Assembly (NCBI RefSeq): GCF_023227875.1
Contig: NZ_JALOCH010000006.1
Location: forward strand, 124,001-188,000
From: Methanoregula sp.
GTDB lineage: Archaea; Halobacteriota; Methanomicrobia; Methanomicrobiales; Methanospirillaceae
Direction: 5' to 3'
Length of the DNA: 64,000 nucleotides
In this document: positions 53,352 to 61,876 of the stretch, piece by piece
How positions within the stretch are numbered: the stretch's first letter is position 1
How the letters are laid out: every line of letters begins with the position of its first letter
The notes under the pieces: generated by a model
Database searches by the model: none
What the model saw: the letters and a program-made list of their open reading frames with translations, nothing else
What the model was told of the DNA's origin: nothing
Program-made: the position numbers and the translations under genes

Positions 53352-54029
53352 TCAGCGGGTGCTGATACCGTCCCCGGTGATCTCGTAATCGATGGAGGCG
53401 CCTTCCGGCCGGGACCGGTGCTTCACCAGCCGTGCCCTCCTGAGGCCCGGGGTGTCGGTCTTCTCCAGCCGCACGATCACCTTGGAGAGGTGCTCGAGGG
53501 CAGTGCCTCCCAGCCCGTAATACGTGTTCTTCACCGTGTCCATGTACACCTGGTTGGTGATAATGACCGGGATCTCGTAGCGTTTCGCGTACCCGAGGAG
53601 ATGGAGCATCTGCCGGGTGAGCGCCTGCATCGCGTCCCGGCCCTTTTCGAGGTCGGTACGGTAAAGGGCGGTCGCAGAGTCCATGACGAGCAGGCCCGGC
53701 TTATGTGCCTTTAAGACCTTCTCTGCCTCGAGGATCATCGTGCCCTGGTGCTCGAAGTCGACCGGCTCGAAGAGGAAGAGCCGGTCCGCGATCTTATCGG
53801 TATCATCCCCCGCTACCTGCCGGAACCGCTCGATCGAGAACCCTTCGGAATCGATCCAGACCACCGCATGGCCGGCCCGGAGGCAGGCGACCGCGGCCAC
53901 CGTGCAGAGGGTGCTCTTGCCGCTCGCGGGCTCACCGAAAAACTGGGTGATGGTCCGCAGCTCGAGACCGCCCCCGAGCAGGGTGTCGAGGGCCGCATTC
54001 CCGCTGGATTGTTTCTCGGTTCTCAACAT
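53352..54029 (-). CDS. radB: DNA repair and recombination protein RadB
   Basis: 225 residues, RadA paralogue of Euryarchaeota. Walker A GEPASGKS (32-39) in ITQFFGEPASGKSTLCTVAA; Walker B PGLLVMDSATALYRTDLEKG. No N-terminal helix-hairpin-helix domain as RadA has, the typical RadB shape. Late residues ITNQVYMDTVKNTYYGLGGT fit the family L2 region. RadB assists RadA in homologous recombination. Confidence 0.94.
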   Translation of the reverse strand: MLRTEKQSSGNAALDTLLGGGLELRTITQFFGEPASGKSTLCTVAAVACLRAGHAVVWIDSEGFSIERFRQVAGDDTDKIADRLFLFEPVDFEHQGTMILEAEKVLKAHKPGLLVMDSATALYRTDLEKGRDAMQALTRQMLHLLGYAKRYEIPVIITNQVYMDTVKNTYYGLGGTALEHLSKVIVRLEKTDTPGLRRARLVKHRSRPEGASIDYEITGDGISTR

Positions 54030-54171
54030 GCACCCCTCGTCATTTGCTGATCAGAATCGTCTGGATGAAGAGATAAGCGTTCTGAATACTCCTCCCTTTC
54101 AGGTATCTGACGGGGCGGTTTAAAACCCGGCACCGCAGTGGATGAAAATGAGATGCCGGGTTTTGCCGGTC

Positions 54172-54714
54172 TCACCCGGGTTCAAGCACATAGCAGACCG
54201 TCCCCTCTTCGGCCCCGGTTCCGGCAGGTACCCGGTCGGCCTTTACAAACCCGTTCTTCTCCAGGACCCGGATGGATGCAGCGAGGTCCGGGTATGTCGT
54301 GGCAATGATCATACGGATGCCGGGCCAGGAAAAAATCTCCGGGATCATGGACCCGACTGCCTCGGTGGCATAGCCCCGGTTCTGGAACCCGTCCAGTACC
54401 GAATACCCGAGCACCACGGCGGATTGATCGTTCTCTGACCCGACAATCCCGCCATTGCCGATCAGTGTCCTTCCCGTAGCACCGGGTTCATCGAGCACCC
54501 AGTACCACGCGGCAAAGACAGGCCCTGTCGTATCGGTACACATCCGGATAAACTCCCGGATCACGCCCTCGTCCATGAGCGGCGGCGGCCATGCGGGAGG
54601 GATACCGGCACTGAGAAGGCGGGCAAGCTCAGTTTTGTCGTTCAGGTCTGCCGCGAGAATTTCCCGGGTGGCTGGAATGAGTTCGAGTCGCCCGGTGCGG
54701 AAGGAGGAAGTCAT
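54172..54714 (-). CDS. GNAT family N-acetyltransferase (RimJ/RimL-like)
   Basis: 180 residues. Opens FRTGRLELIPATREILAADL as RimJ-like enzymes, with GYSVLDGFQNRGYATEAVGS the acetyl-CoA loop and AASIRVLEKNGFVKADRVPA near the end. Closest in style to small-substrate or N-terminal acetylating enzymes that modify alcohols and amines; the substrate is unknown. It stands between radB and larC on one strand, with gaps of 142 and 61 bases. Confidence 0.88.
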   Translation of the reverse strand: MTSSFRTGRLELIPATREILAADLNDKTELARLLSAGIPPAWPPPLMDEGVIREFIRMCTDTTGPVFAAWYWVLDEPGATGRTLIGNGGIVGSENDQSAVVLGYSVLDGFQNRGYATEAVGSMIPEIFSWPGIRMIIATTYPDLAASIRVLEKNGFVKADRVPAGTGAEEGTVCYVLEPG

Positions 54715-54775
54715 ATCAGGTAAAACCGGTTTTTCAGAGAAGCAATGAGGTGGTATTCCGCGGGGAACGGGCAGG

Positions 54776-55981
54776 TTACTTCTTCAATCGTTCCCACGCC
54801 TTCTCTTCGACAATCCGGAGCACGTCGCGGACCGGCAGATCCAACTCGGCGGCAAATGCCCGTGCCGGCTCGAACTCTGCCTTGAGCGTGTATACCGAGC
54901 CATGCATCCACCCGAGTTTCACCGGCAGTTTCCGGCGCTTCCCGCCAAGCCGGATCTCCACCTCTTCGGTTGTCCGGTCCGCAATGAACCGGTGGACGGC
55001 AGGGAGACAGCGGATACCCAGCGACCCCAGCTCGCGGGCCATCAGCTCCGCGAGCTGCACGCTCGTTTCCGGGAGGCTGATGACCCGGACCAGGAACCCC
55101 GGCCTGCCTTTCTTCATGATCACCGGCGTGGCACTCGCGTCCCGGGCCCCGGCGTCCATGAACCGGGCGATCGCGTGGGCGATCACCTCGCCGCTCACGT
55201 CGTCTACGTTCGTCTCAAGGATATCAACGATATCCTGTGGCAGTTCACCGGATGCCCCGGCAGAGCCGGTCGTCTCGACAACCATCGCCCGGAGCACGTT
55301 GGGCGAATGAGGGGGGTTGCGGGTGCCGGCCCCGTACCCGACTGCCTTTATCGTGTATGCCGGCAGCGCCTCATTGCTGATCGCATGTGCCGCAAACTCG
55401 GCAAGGAGTGCCGCGCCGGTCGGGGTGCAGAGCTCTCCTGTATGGATGCCGGAGACCGTGGCAAGGCTCGTGTGCCGGAGGATGGCTGCCGTTGCCGGCG
55501 CCGGGATGGGGAAGGTGCCGTGCGAACCGTTGCCGGTCCCGTGCCCGAGCGTGACGGGGAGGATCCGGATCCCGTCCACGTTCAGCGTGTGCAGGGCGGT
55601 GCAGGCCCCGACGATATCGGCGATCGCATCATCGGCCCCGACCTCGTGGAAGTGGACGTGGGCCCCGTGCACCTCTTCCTCGGCCGCGTTGAGCCGCTCA
55701 AAGACCCTTCGTGCCATCGCGAGTGCCGGTCCCGGCACGTGGGGGGCAGTCCCGTCCAGCCGGCCCAGTACTTCGGAAAGGGTCCGGTGGACCGGCAGGG
55801 CTTTGGTCTCGATCCTGAGCGCCTGGATCCCGGCCCGGGTCACGCGGGAGATCGCCGGCTCTGCTACGACCGCTTTCATCGCACGCACGACAGTTTCCCG
55901 GTCCGCCCCGCAGTCCAGCAGGGCCGCGGTGATCATGTCGCCCGCAGCGCCGTGAAAGGGATCGAGTATGAGGAGACGCAT
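54776..55981 (-). CDS. larC: Nickel-pincer cofactor biosynthesis protein LarC
   Basis: 401 residues. Inserts nickel in the pincer cofactor in lactate racemase maturation. N-terminal LILDPFHGAAGDMITAALLD; VHFHEVGADDAIADIVGACT; CTPTGAALLAEFA; and LETNVDDVSGEVIAHAIARF, all characteristic of LarC (DUF111). C-terminal domain continues to EEKAWERLKK. LarB, LarE and LarA are not in this window, so use of the cofactor here is open; nickel handling may be of wider use in methanogens. Confidence 0.93.
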   Translation of the reverse strand: MRLLILDPFHGAAGDMITAALLDCGADRETVVRAMKAVVAEPAISRVTRAGIQALRIETKALPVHRTLSEVLGRLDGTAPHVPGPALAMARRVFERLNAAEEEVHGAHVHFHEVGADDAIADIVGACTALHTLNVDGIRILPVTLGHGTGNGSHGTFPIPAPATAAILRHTSLATVSGIHTGELCTPTGAALLAEFAAHAISNEALPAYTIKAVGYGAGTRNPPHSPNVLRAMVVETTGSAGASGELPQDIVDILETNVDDVSGEVIAHAIARFMDAGARDASATPVIMKKGRPGFLVRVISLPETSVQLAELMARELGSLGIRCLPAVHRFIADRTTEEVEIRLGGKRRKLPVKLGWMHGSVYTLKAEFEPARAFAAELDLPVRDVLRIVEEKAWERLKK

Positions 55982-56023
55982 TATCAGTACTTATAAATCC
56001 CTGCGTATATGACCTTTAAGGTA

Positions 56024-58441
56024 ATGCCAGAAGTGCAATTGAGGGTGGATTCCGCGTACCCCGGCGACCAGGGTGGCGGAAAGGCCCGGCTGGATCCCGA
56101 AACAATGCTCGCACTCAAGATCTCGCCCGGCGATCTTGTGGCGATCGAGGGGAAGCGGCGGACTGTCGCGAAGGTCTGGAGGTCACTGGTCGAGGACTGG
56201 AACCAGAAGAAGATCCGGATCGATAATTTTACCCGGATCAATGCCGGGGTCAGCATCAACGACACGGTCAGGGTCGCGAAGATCGCAGACGAGATCGAGG
56301 CAAAACGGGTCGTGCTTGCACCACCCGAGGACCTCCCGAAGAAGATCCCGATCGCAAACAACCCGCACGTTGTCAACGGTCTGATCGATTTCCCGGTCGT
56401 GAAGAACGATACCGTCCCGGTGATGCTCGGCATGCCGTTCATCCAGCCGCAGATTATCGGCTTCAAGGTGGTCGAGATCGAGCCCGAGGAAGCGGTCATC
56501 ATCACCAAGAACACCTCCGTGGAGTTCTCGGACAAGCCGGCTGCTGGCTTCGAGGGTATCAAGCGGTTCAGTTACGAGGATATCGGAGGTTTAAAAGACG
56601 AGCTCCAGCGTCTCCGGGAGACGATCGAGCTCCCGCTCCGGCACCCGGAACTCTTCCAGAAGCTCGGGATCGAGCCGCCCAAGGGCGTGCTCCTGTACGG
56701 CCCGCCCGGTACGGGCAAGACCCTGATCGCAAAGGCGGTGGCAAGCGAGAGCGGTGCGCACTTCATCTCGATTGCCGGGCCCGAGGTCATCTCGAAATAT
56801 TACGGGGAGAGCGAGCAGCGGCTCCGCGAGGTCTTCGAGGAGGCACGCGAGAACGCACCCTCGATCATCTTTATTGACGAGCTCGACTCCATTGCCCCCC
56901 GGCGCGAGGAAGTGACCGGGGAGGTGGAGCGCCGGGTCGTTGCCCAGCTCCTGACCATGATGGACGGCCTTGAGGAACGCGGGCAGGTTGTCGTGATCGG
57001 TGCAACGAACCGTGTCGATGCAATCGATGCGGCACTCCGCAGACCCGGCCGGTTCGACCGGGAGATCGAGATCGGTGTCCCGGGCGAGCCCGACCGGATC
57101 GAGATCATGAAGATCCATACCCGTGGCATGCCGCTTGCCGAGGATGTGAGCCTTGATTCCCTTGCCCAGCAGACCCATGGTTTTGTCGGCGCGGACCTTG
57201 CGGCCCTTGCACGCGAGGCGGCAATCCGTGCCCTCCGGCGTTACCTGCCGGATCTGGACCTTGATGCAGAAGAGATCCCGGCAGAAGTGCTTGACCGGCT
57301 CAAGGTGCTGGCAAGTGACTTCAGGAGCGCCCAGCGCGACGTGGGCCCGAGCGCGATGCGGGAAGTGATGCTCGAGGTATCGCACGTGAAGTGGCAGAAT
57401 GTCGGGGGTCTTGAATCTGCAAAGACCGAGGTGAGGGAAGCAATCGAACTCCCGCTCACCGATCACCAGAAGTTCGAGGACCTCGGGATCGAGCCCCCGC
57501 GGGGCATCCTCCTCTACGGCCCGCCCGGCACAGGCAAGACCCTGATCGCAAAGGCTGTGGCAAGCGAGAGCGGCGCGAACTTCATCCCGGTCCGGGGGCC
57601 CCAGCTCCTCTCCAAGTGGGTAGGCGAGAGCGAGCGGGCGGTCCGCGAGGTCTTCAAGAAGGCCCGGCAGGTCTCCCCCTCGATCATCTTTTTCGACGAG
57701 ATCGATGCGCTGGCACCGGCCCGCGGCACGAGCAGCGACTCGCACGTGATCGACAACGTGCTCAACCAGATCCTGACCGAGATGGACGGGCTCGAAGAGC
57801 TCAAGGACGTCGTGGTCATGGGAGCCACCAACCGCCCGGACATCGTGGACCCGGCACTCCTGCGGGCCGGCCGGTTCGACCGGCTGGTCTATATCGGTGA
57901 ACCCGATCTGGAGGGCCGGAAGAAGATCATTGGCATCCACACCCGGTTTATGCCCCTTGACAGCTCCACGCTCAACGAGGTCGTGCAGCTGACCGAACGG
58001 TTCAACGAGGACGCGCTTGGCGAACTGGTCGAGAAGCTCGGGAAGGACAAGGCAGTCACGATTGCGGACGTGAAGGCAGCCATCACACCGGCAAAGGACG
58101 ACAGCACCGGTCTTCCGGCCGGGATGAGGCGGAAGCGGTTCCTTGAACTGCTTGGAGAGAAGAAACTTACCTTCACCGACCTGGCCCGCGAGCAGCTGGC
58201 CGCAGACCTTGCCGGCATCACGGAAGGTTTTGTGGGGTCAGACCTCGAATCTCTCTGCCGCGAAGCCGGCATGCTCGCCCTCCGCGACGGCTCAGCGACC
58301 GTGACAAAGAAGCATTTCGACGAGGCCCAGAAGAAGGTTCACCCGACGATGAACGACAACCTCCGGCAGTACTACGGCAAGATCCAGCAGCACTTCAAGG
58401 GCGGACTGCCAAAGCAGGTCCAGCCTCCGGAGTATCAGTAA
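56024..58441 (+). CDS. CDC48/VAT-type AAA ATPase
   Basis: 805 residues, a hexameric unfoldase that feeds the proteasome. N-terminal double-psi barrel (EVQLRVDSAYPGDQGGGKAR and IKISPGD-like start), then two AAA domains: GPPGTGKTLIAKAVASESGA in both, Walker B IIFIDELDSIAP and IIFFDEIDALAP, with second-region-of-homology GATNRVDAIDAALRRPGRFD and GATNRPDIVDPALLRAGRFD. The ATG before PEVQLRV follows AAGGT at good spacing, so it was chosen over the ATG at 56009. C-terminus lacks an obvious HbYX ending (QPPEYQ). Stands alone, divergent from larC. Confidence 0.95.
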   Translation: MPEVQLRVDSAYPGDQGGGKARLDPETMLALKISPGDLVAIEGKRRTVAKVWRSLVEDWNQKKIRIDNFTRINAGVSINDTVRVAKIADEIEAKRVVLAPPEDLPKKIPIANNPHVVNGLIDFPVVKNDTVPVMLGMPFIQPQIIGFKVVEIEPEEAVIITKNTSVEFSDKPAAGFEGIKRFSYEDIGGLKDELQRLRETIELPLRHPELFQKLGIEPPKGVLLYGPPGTGKTLIAKAVASESGAHFISIAGPEVISKYYGESEQRLREVFEEARENAPSIIFIDELDSIAPRREEVTGEVERRVVAQLLTMMDGLEERGQVVVIGATNRVDAIDAALRRPGRFDREIEIGVPGEPDRIEIMKIHTRGMPLAEDVSLDSLAQQTHGFVGADLAALAREAAIRALRRYLPDLDLDAEEIPAEVLDRLKVLASDFRSAQRDVGPSAMREVMLEVSHVKWQNVGGLESAKTEVREAIELPLTDHQKFEDLGIEPPRGILLYGPPGTGKTLIAKAVASESGANFIPVRGPQLLSKWVGESERAVREVFKKARQVSPSIIFFDEIDALAPARGTSSDSHVIDNVLNQILTEMDGLEELKDVVVMGATNRPDIVDPALLRAGRFDRLVYIGEPDLEGRKKIIGIHTRFMPLDSSTLNEVVQLTERFNEDALGELVEKLGKDKAVTIADVKAAITPAKDDSTGLPAGMRRKRFLELLGEKKLTFTDLAREQLAADLAGITEGFVGSDLESLCREAGMLALRDGSATVTKKHFDEAQKKVHPTMNDNLRQYYGKIQQHFKGGLPKQVQPPEYQ

Positions 58442-58442
58442 A

Positions 58443-58450
58443 TTTTTTTT
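58443..58450 (+). terminator. Oligo-T run after the CDC48 gene
   Basis: Eight T residues immediately after the stop codon and AA, followed by CCGAC. Fits archaeal intrinsic termination. Confidence 0.45.
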
Positions 58451-58502
58451 CCGACAGGCTATCAGACCTGGAGGACGAGAAGAACCATCAGGATTCTTTG
58501 AG

Positions 58503-59309
58503 TTATCCGTGTAGAAGCATCAGGACGCCAATTACGATCAGCAGCCCGGCAAACATCATCTGCAAATTCTTACCGGAGCAACTGTGCGCACACCGCACAC
58601 CGAACCGGGCAAGCGGGATCGTGGTAATCGCCAGGATCGCGAAGGTCACGAGGTCCACGTACCCGATCGAGAACGGCGGCAGGCCTGCGACACCGATCCC
58701 GTTGATGACATACGCAGTCACGGCACCGGCTGCCGAGAAGATGAGGCAGGCCGATGAGGTCCCCACCGCACGGTGGATCGGGTAGCCGAGCAGGATGACC
58801 AGGACCGGTACCAGCAGGGCACCGCCTCCCAGCCCGGTCAGCCCGGATACGATCCCGATGCAGAAGCCGAGCACGAGATGGATGCCGGGCGACCCCCGCG
58901 GCTCGCAGGTACGGCACTCGCGGAGGTGCCAGACCATGCGGATCGCAATCAGGATGAGGAGCGTGGCAAAGAACATCCGGAGTACGATGCCCGGCAGGTG
59001 GACGGCAAGCGTGCCTCCAGCGAGCCCCCCGAATACTGCGGCAATTCCCATCGGCACGGCAGCAACCCAGTTCACTGCCCCGTGGCGGTGGTGGGCCAGC
59101 GCCCCGCTCGCCATGGTCGGGATCATCACGGCAAGCGAAGTGCCGAACGCAACCCGGGTGGCGAGCGTGGAGTCCATCCCGCCAAGAGAATACAGCCAGT
59201 ACTGGACCGGCGTCATCAGGGCTCCCCCTCCGATACCGAAGAGCCCGGAGGCCGTGCCGGCACAGATGCCGGTAACGAAGAGACAGACGTACTGTACGAT
59301 CGGGTCCAT
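58503..59309 (-). CDS. TauE/SafE-type permease (sulfite exporter family)
   Basis: 268 residues, about eight hydrophobic helices in two repeats. Each repeat starts with a family motif: ASGLFGIGGGALMTPVQYWL and VSGLTGLGGGALLVPVLVIL. The second half has AVGTSSACLIFSAAGAVTAY. Members export sulfur-containing or organic anions; the substrate cannot be named here. It is divergent from the cysteine hydrolase at 59377, with a 67-base gap that is AT-rich (AATAATTATTATC). Confidence 0.93.
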   Translation of the reverse strand: MDPIVQYVCLFVTGICAGTASGLFGIGGGALMTPVQYWLYSLGGMDSTLATRVAFGTSLAVMIPTMASGALAHHRHGAVNWVAAVPMGIAAVFGGLAGGTLAVHLPGIVLRMFFATLLILIAIRMVWHLRECRTCEPRGSPGIHLVLGFCIGIVSGLTGLGGGALLVPVLVILLGYPIHRAVGTSSACLIFSAAGAVTAYVINGIGVAGLPPFSIGYVDLVTFAILAITTIPLARFGVRCAHSCSGKNLQMMFAGLLIVIGVLMLLHG

Positions 59310-59376
59310 GGCATCCTCAAAAAATGTTGAATAATTATTATCTGCCGAATCTACAATAGTCTAACGGGGAACAACC

Positions 59377-59943
59377 ATGAGTAAAGCAGCACTCCTGATC
59401 ATCGACATGCAGAACGACTTTGTTCTTGAGGGGAAACCGCTGAAGGTTGCGGGGGCACGGGCCGTTGTCCCGAAGATCCAGTCCGTGCTCACGGAGTTCC
59501 GGAAGCGGACCCTGCCGGTATTCCATGTCCTGCGGGTCCACCGGCCGGATGGATCGGACGTGGAGATCATCCGGCAGGAACGGTTCAGGCAGCAGCCGTT
59601 TGCCGTTGCCGGCACGCACGGGGCGGCAGTGATCGATGAACTGGTACCCGTAAACGGGGAGCACGTGCTCACCAAGACCCGGATGAGCGCGTTCATCGGG
59701 ACCGAGCTCGACCTGATGCTCCGGACCCTCGGTGTGACAACGGTCTATGTGACGGGCATCCAGACGCCGAATTGTATCCGGACAACGGTCTTTGACGCGA
59801 TTGCGTACAACTACCCGGTCGTACTGGTCGACGATGCAGTCGGGGCTTCGTCCGAAGAGGTGCACCGGGCCAATGTCCGGGACATGCAGAATATCGGGGT
59901 GCGGATTATACAATCTGCCGAAGTGCCCGGCATGCTCGGCTAA
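59377..59943 (+). CDS. Isochorismatase-like cysteine hydrolase
   Basis: 188 residues. Catalytic triad Asp10 (ALLIIDMQNDF), Lys100 (VLTKTRMSAF) and Cys133 (GIQTPNCIRTTVFDAI). Family members hydrolyse amides such as nicotinamide or N-carbamoyl compounds; it may be a nicotinamidase-like enzyme, but metal-site residues are not clear, so the substrate is open. A good ribosome site (GGGGAACAACC) precedes the ATG. Confidence 0.92.
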   Translation: MSKAALLIIDMQNDFVLEGKPLKVAGARAVVPKIQSVLTEFRKRTLPVFHVLRVHRPDGSDVEIIRQERFRQQPFAVAGTHGAAVIDELVPVNGEHVLTKTRMSAFIGTELDLMLRTLGVTTVYVTGIQTPNCIRTTVFDAIAYNYPVVLVDDAVGASSEEVHRANVRDMQNIGVRIIQSAEVPGMLG

Positions 59944-59961
59944 TGGGACGGTTAAAAAAAA

Positions 59962-60270
59962 TTATTGTTTCCGGATATAATCCCGGAGAAGCCAGATGCC
60001 GACAATGATCACGGCAATGTAATAGATCGCCGATGCAACCGGCACGAACTGGTCGGAAATCCATGTCCTGATCAGTTCCTGGATCACGAAATAGAGCTGG
60101 AATGTTGCGATCAGGATGAAGAGTCCGACAATGAGATACATAATACCGAGCCATTCACTGCCCGGTGTCTTCTTCTCGGGATTTTTCTGTTTCTCGGTCA
60201 TGGGTGATACCTGTGGTGCGACAGGCGCCGGACTCTCCGGGACCTGACGCATGATCTCTTCAGCGTTCAT
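59962..60270 (-). CDS. Small two-helix membrane protein
   Basis: 102 residues. A proline-rich N-terminal tail (ESPAPVAPQVSPMTEKQKNP) precedes two hydrophobic helices (IMYLIVGLFILIATFQLYFV and YYIAVIIVGIWLLRDYI). No known family. Its ATG overlaps the stop of the upstream surface-protein gene (ATGA), so both are made together. Confidence 0.65.
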   Translation of the reverse strand: MNAEEIMRQVPESPAPVAPQVSPMTEKQKNPEKKTPGSEWLGIMYLIVGLFILIATFQLYFVIQELIRTWISDQFVPVASAIYYIAVIIVGIWLLRDYIRKQ

Positions 60271-61226
60271 GGGTCTCTCCTCCGTATATGGATGAAGACG
60301 GCGAGTGAACCCAGGGCAAGAAGGGCGAGCGGTGCTGCAAAGCCGGGGGATTTCATCGTCGTATACGGCTGTGGGGACAACGCGGGTTCACCGGAACCCT
60401 GGACGAACTTCGAGGTCTCGATCTCTTTCGTCACAAACTGCGTGTCTTTGCTCACGATCTGCCCGGGACGGAGCCGCACATTCCCTTCACCCCTCTTGAT
60501 GATGACATCGTCCTTCCAGACAAGCACCTCGAACACGTAGTTGTACTGATCGGGGACCGTCAGCGTCACTCCTGATACTTTCGTTGCACCTGGCCGGATA
60601 CTCTCAACCGTTGCCTGCTGTTTGTCAGCAAGGAGTCGGGCATCCTCTTCTTTTGCCTTCACTTCGAGGGTAAACGCCCCGCTCTCTTGAGGGTCATCGT
60701 TGGTGAAATACACATCGGTCTGGATATTCACCCGGTCGCCCTCCACCTTCCTGACTAAAAAGTCGATGTCAGAGATTGTAAGGCCGGTCTTCTGGTTATC
60801 GGGGGTGAGCCGCTCAAGGCTGTACACGGTAATCTCGCCCTGCCCTTTGCGCTGGTTGTTCTCATAGATGGTGCTGACAAGCCGGTAGGAGCCTTTACGG
60901 GGGAGGACAATTGCCTGGGAGACCGAGCCGGACCCGCGGACGCCAAGGAACCCGGCGTCGCTTGTCTTCTCCGCGACCATGAGGCCGCTCTCGGTGTTAT
61001 AGGCTTTGAGCTGGACGCGGGAGATGCCGGAGGAGACACCATACGTATTCTGGATATCGGTGGTCACGTTCATGGTGACCTCAGCGCCCGTGACCTTTTC
61101 AGCGCCGACCGTCATACTACTGACATGGACCGAGCTGTCCTTGAGACAGCCGGCACTGATCACCAGCATGCTGAGCAGCAGGAGGACCAGTACGGTCAGG
61201 AACGGGGGAAGGAAATGTCGGTTCAT
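60267..61226 (-). CDS. Surface protein with lipobox and PGF-CTERM-like tail
   Basis: 319 residues. A signal segment with lipobox-like VISAGC near residue 25 is followed by a beta-rich region with three or more repeats (VTMNVTTDIQNTYGVSSGIS, VNIQTDVYFTNDDPQESGAF). The C-terminus is SPGFAAPLALLALGSLAVFI followed by HIRRRDP: the PGF, one hydrophobic helix and basic end of an archaeosortase signal. Both ends may therefore be attached to the envelope. Start chosen at the ATG before NRHFLPPF; 61235 is also possible. Confidence 0.72.
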   Translation of the reverse strand: MNRHFLPPFLTVLVLLLLSMLVISAGCLKDSSVHVSSMTVGAEKVTGAEVTMNVTTDIQNTYGVSSGISRVQLKAYNTESGLMVAEKTSDAGFLGVRGSGSVSQAIVLPRKGSYRLVSTIYENNQRKGQGEITVYSLERLTPDNQKTGLTISDIDFLVRKVEGDRVNIQTDVYFTNDDPQESGAFTLEVKAKEEDARLLADKQQATVESIRPGATKVSGVTLTVPDQYNYVFEVLVWKDDVIIKRGEGNVRLRPGQIVSKDTQFVTKEIETSKFVQGSGEPALSPQPYTTMKSPGFAAPLALLALGSLAVFIHIRRRDP

Positions 61227-61390
61227 GGATATCATCAAAACGAATAGAACTATTTTTATTTTAATTATTGATAAAGACGCTGATTAGTGAAAAAGTCGTT
61301 TCAGTCATTTTCAGGGCTTCCCGGCACGGGGAATCCGAATAGACCGGTGTCGTGTTTCCTGCACCCGGAAAAAGATGGGGGAAATGAAGA

Positions 61391-61723
61391 TTATTCGCAG
61401 TAGATATCGTTTGCCCACTCTTCTACAACTCTCTTGGGCTGCCTGCCGCCCCGGAAGTGCCGGCGCTGGGATGAGGAACGTTCGCGCCCGGTCTCCTCCT
61501 CGTCATCGGCGGCCTTTCCTGAGACTGCCGCGGGAGCGGGTGTTCCCGGTGCCGGCTGCTGCCGGGGGTCTCTCCGCTGGTGGTGTCGCTGGCCGCCCTG
61601 GTTCCGGCCCTGGCCCCGGTCTCGACGGTCGCGCCTCCGCTGTCCCTGGTGCTGCTGGGATGGTGAAGCCGGTGCAGGCTGGCTGCCCGGTGTCTGTTGT
61701 GGCTGGTCTGATTCTTCCGCCAT
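61391..61723 (-). CDS. Disordered RG/Q-rich small protein
   Basis: 110 residues, nearly all low-complexity. After AEESDQPQQTPGSQPAPASP come repeats of basic and Gln/Gly (QGQRRRDRRDRGQGRNQGGQ, RHHQRRDPRQQP), an acidic patch (ADDEEETGRE), a second basic block and a non-repetitive end RQPKRVVEEWANDIYCE. RG-rich disordered tails often bind RNA, so this is likely a nucleic-acid-binding protein. The ATG before AEESD was chosen because upstream frame is unlike it. No recognised family. Confidence 0.65.
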   Translation of the reverse strand: MAEESDQPQQTPGSQPAPASPSQQHQGQRRRDRRDRGQGRNQGGQRHHQRRDPRQQPAPGTPAPAAVSGKAADDEEETGRERSSSQRRHFRGGRQPKRVVEEWANDIYCE

Positions 61724-61876
61724 AATTGTCCGGCAGATCATTCGGGGCAGAGAGAAGAAATAGTTTGGCATCGCAGCCCTGCCAGACCGCTGTACACGCG
61801 CTGCGGGTTCCCGTATAATGAACAACTATATACGCCAGCGTCCAATTTTGTATGAAAAATAACCGGCACTCAAATC

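Noticed and set aside
56591..57940. A 449-codon open frame on the minus strand
   Set aside because: Antisense to the CDC48 ATPase; repeats in it mirror the two AAA domains.
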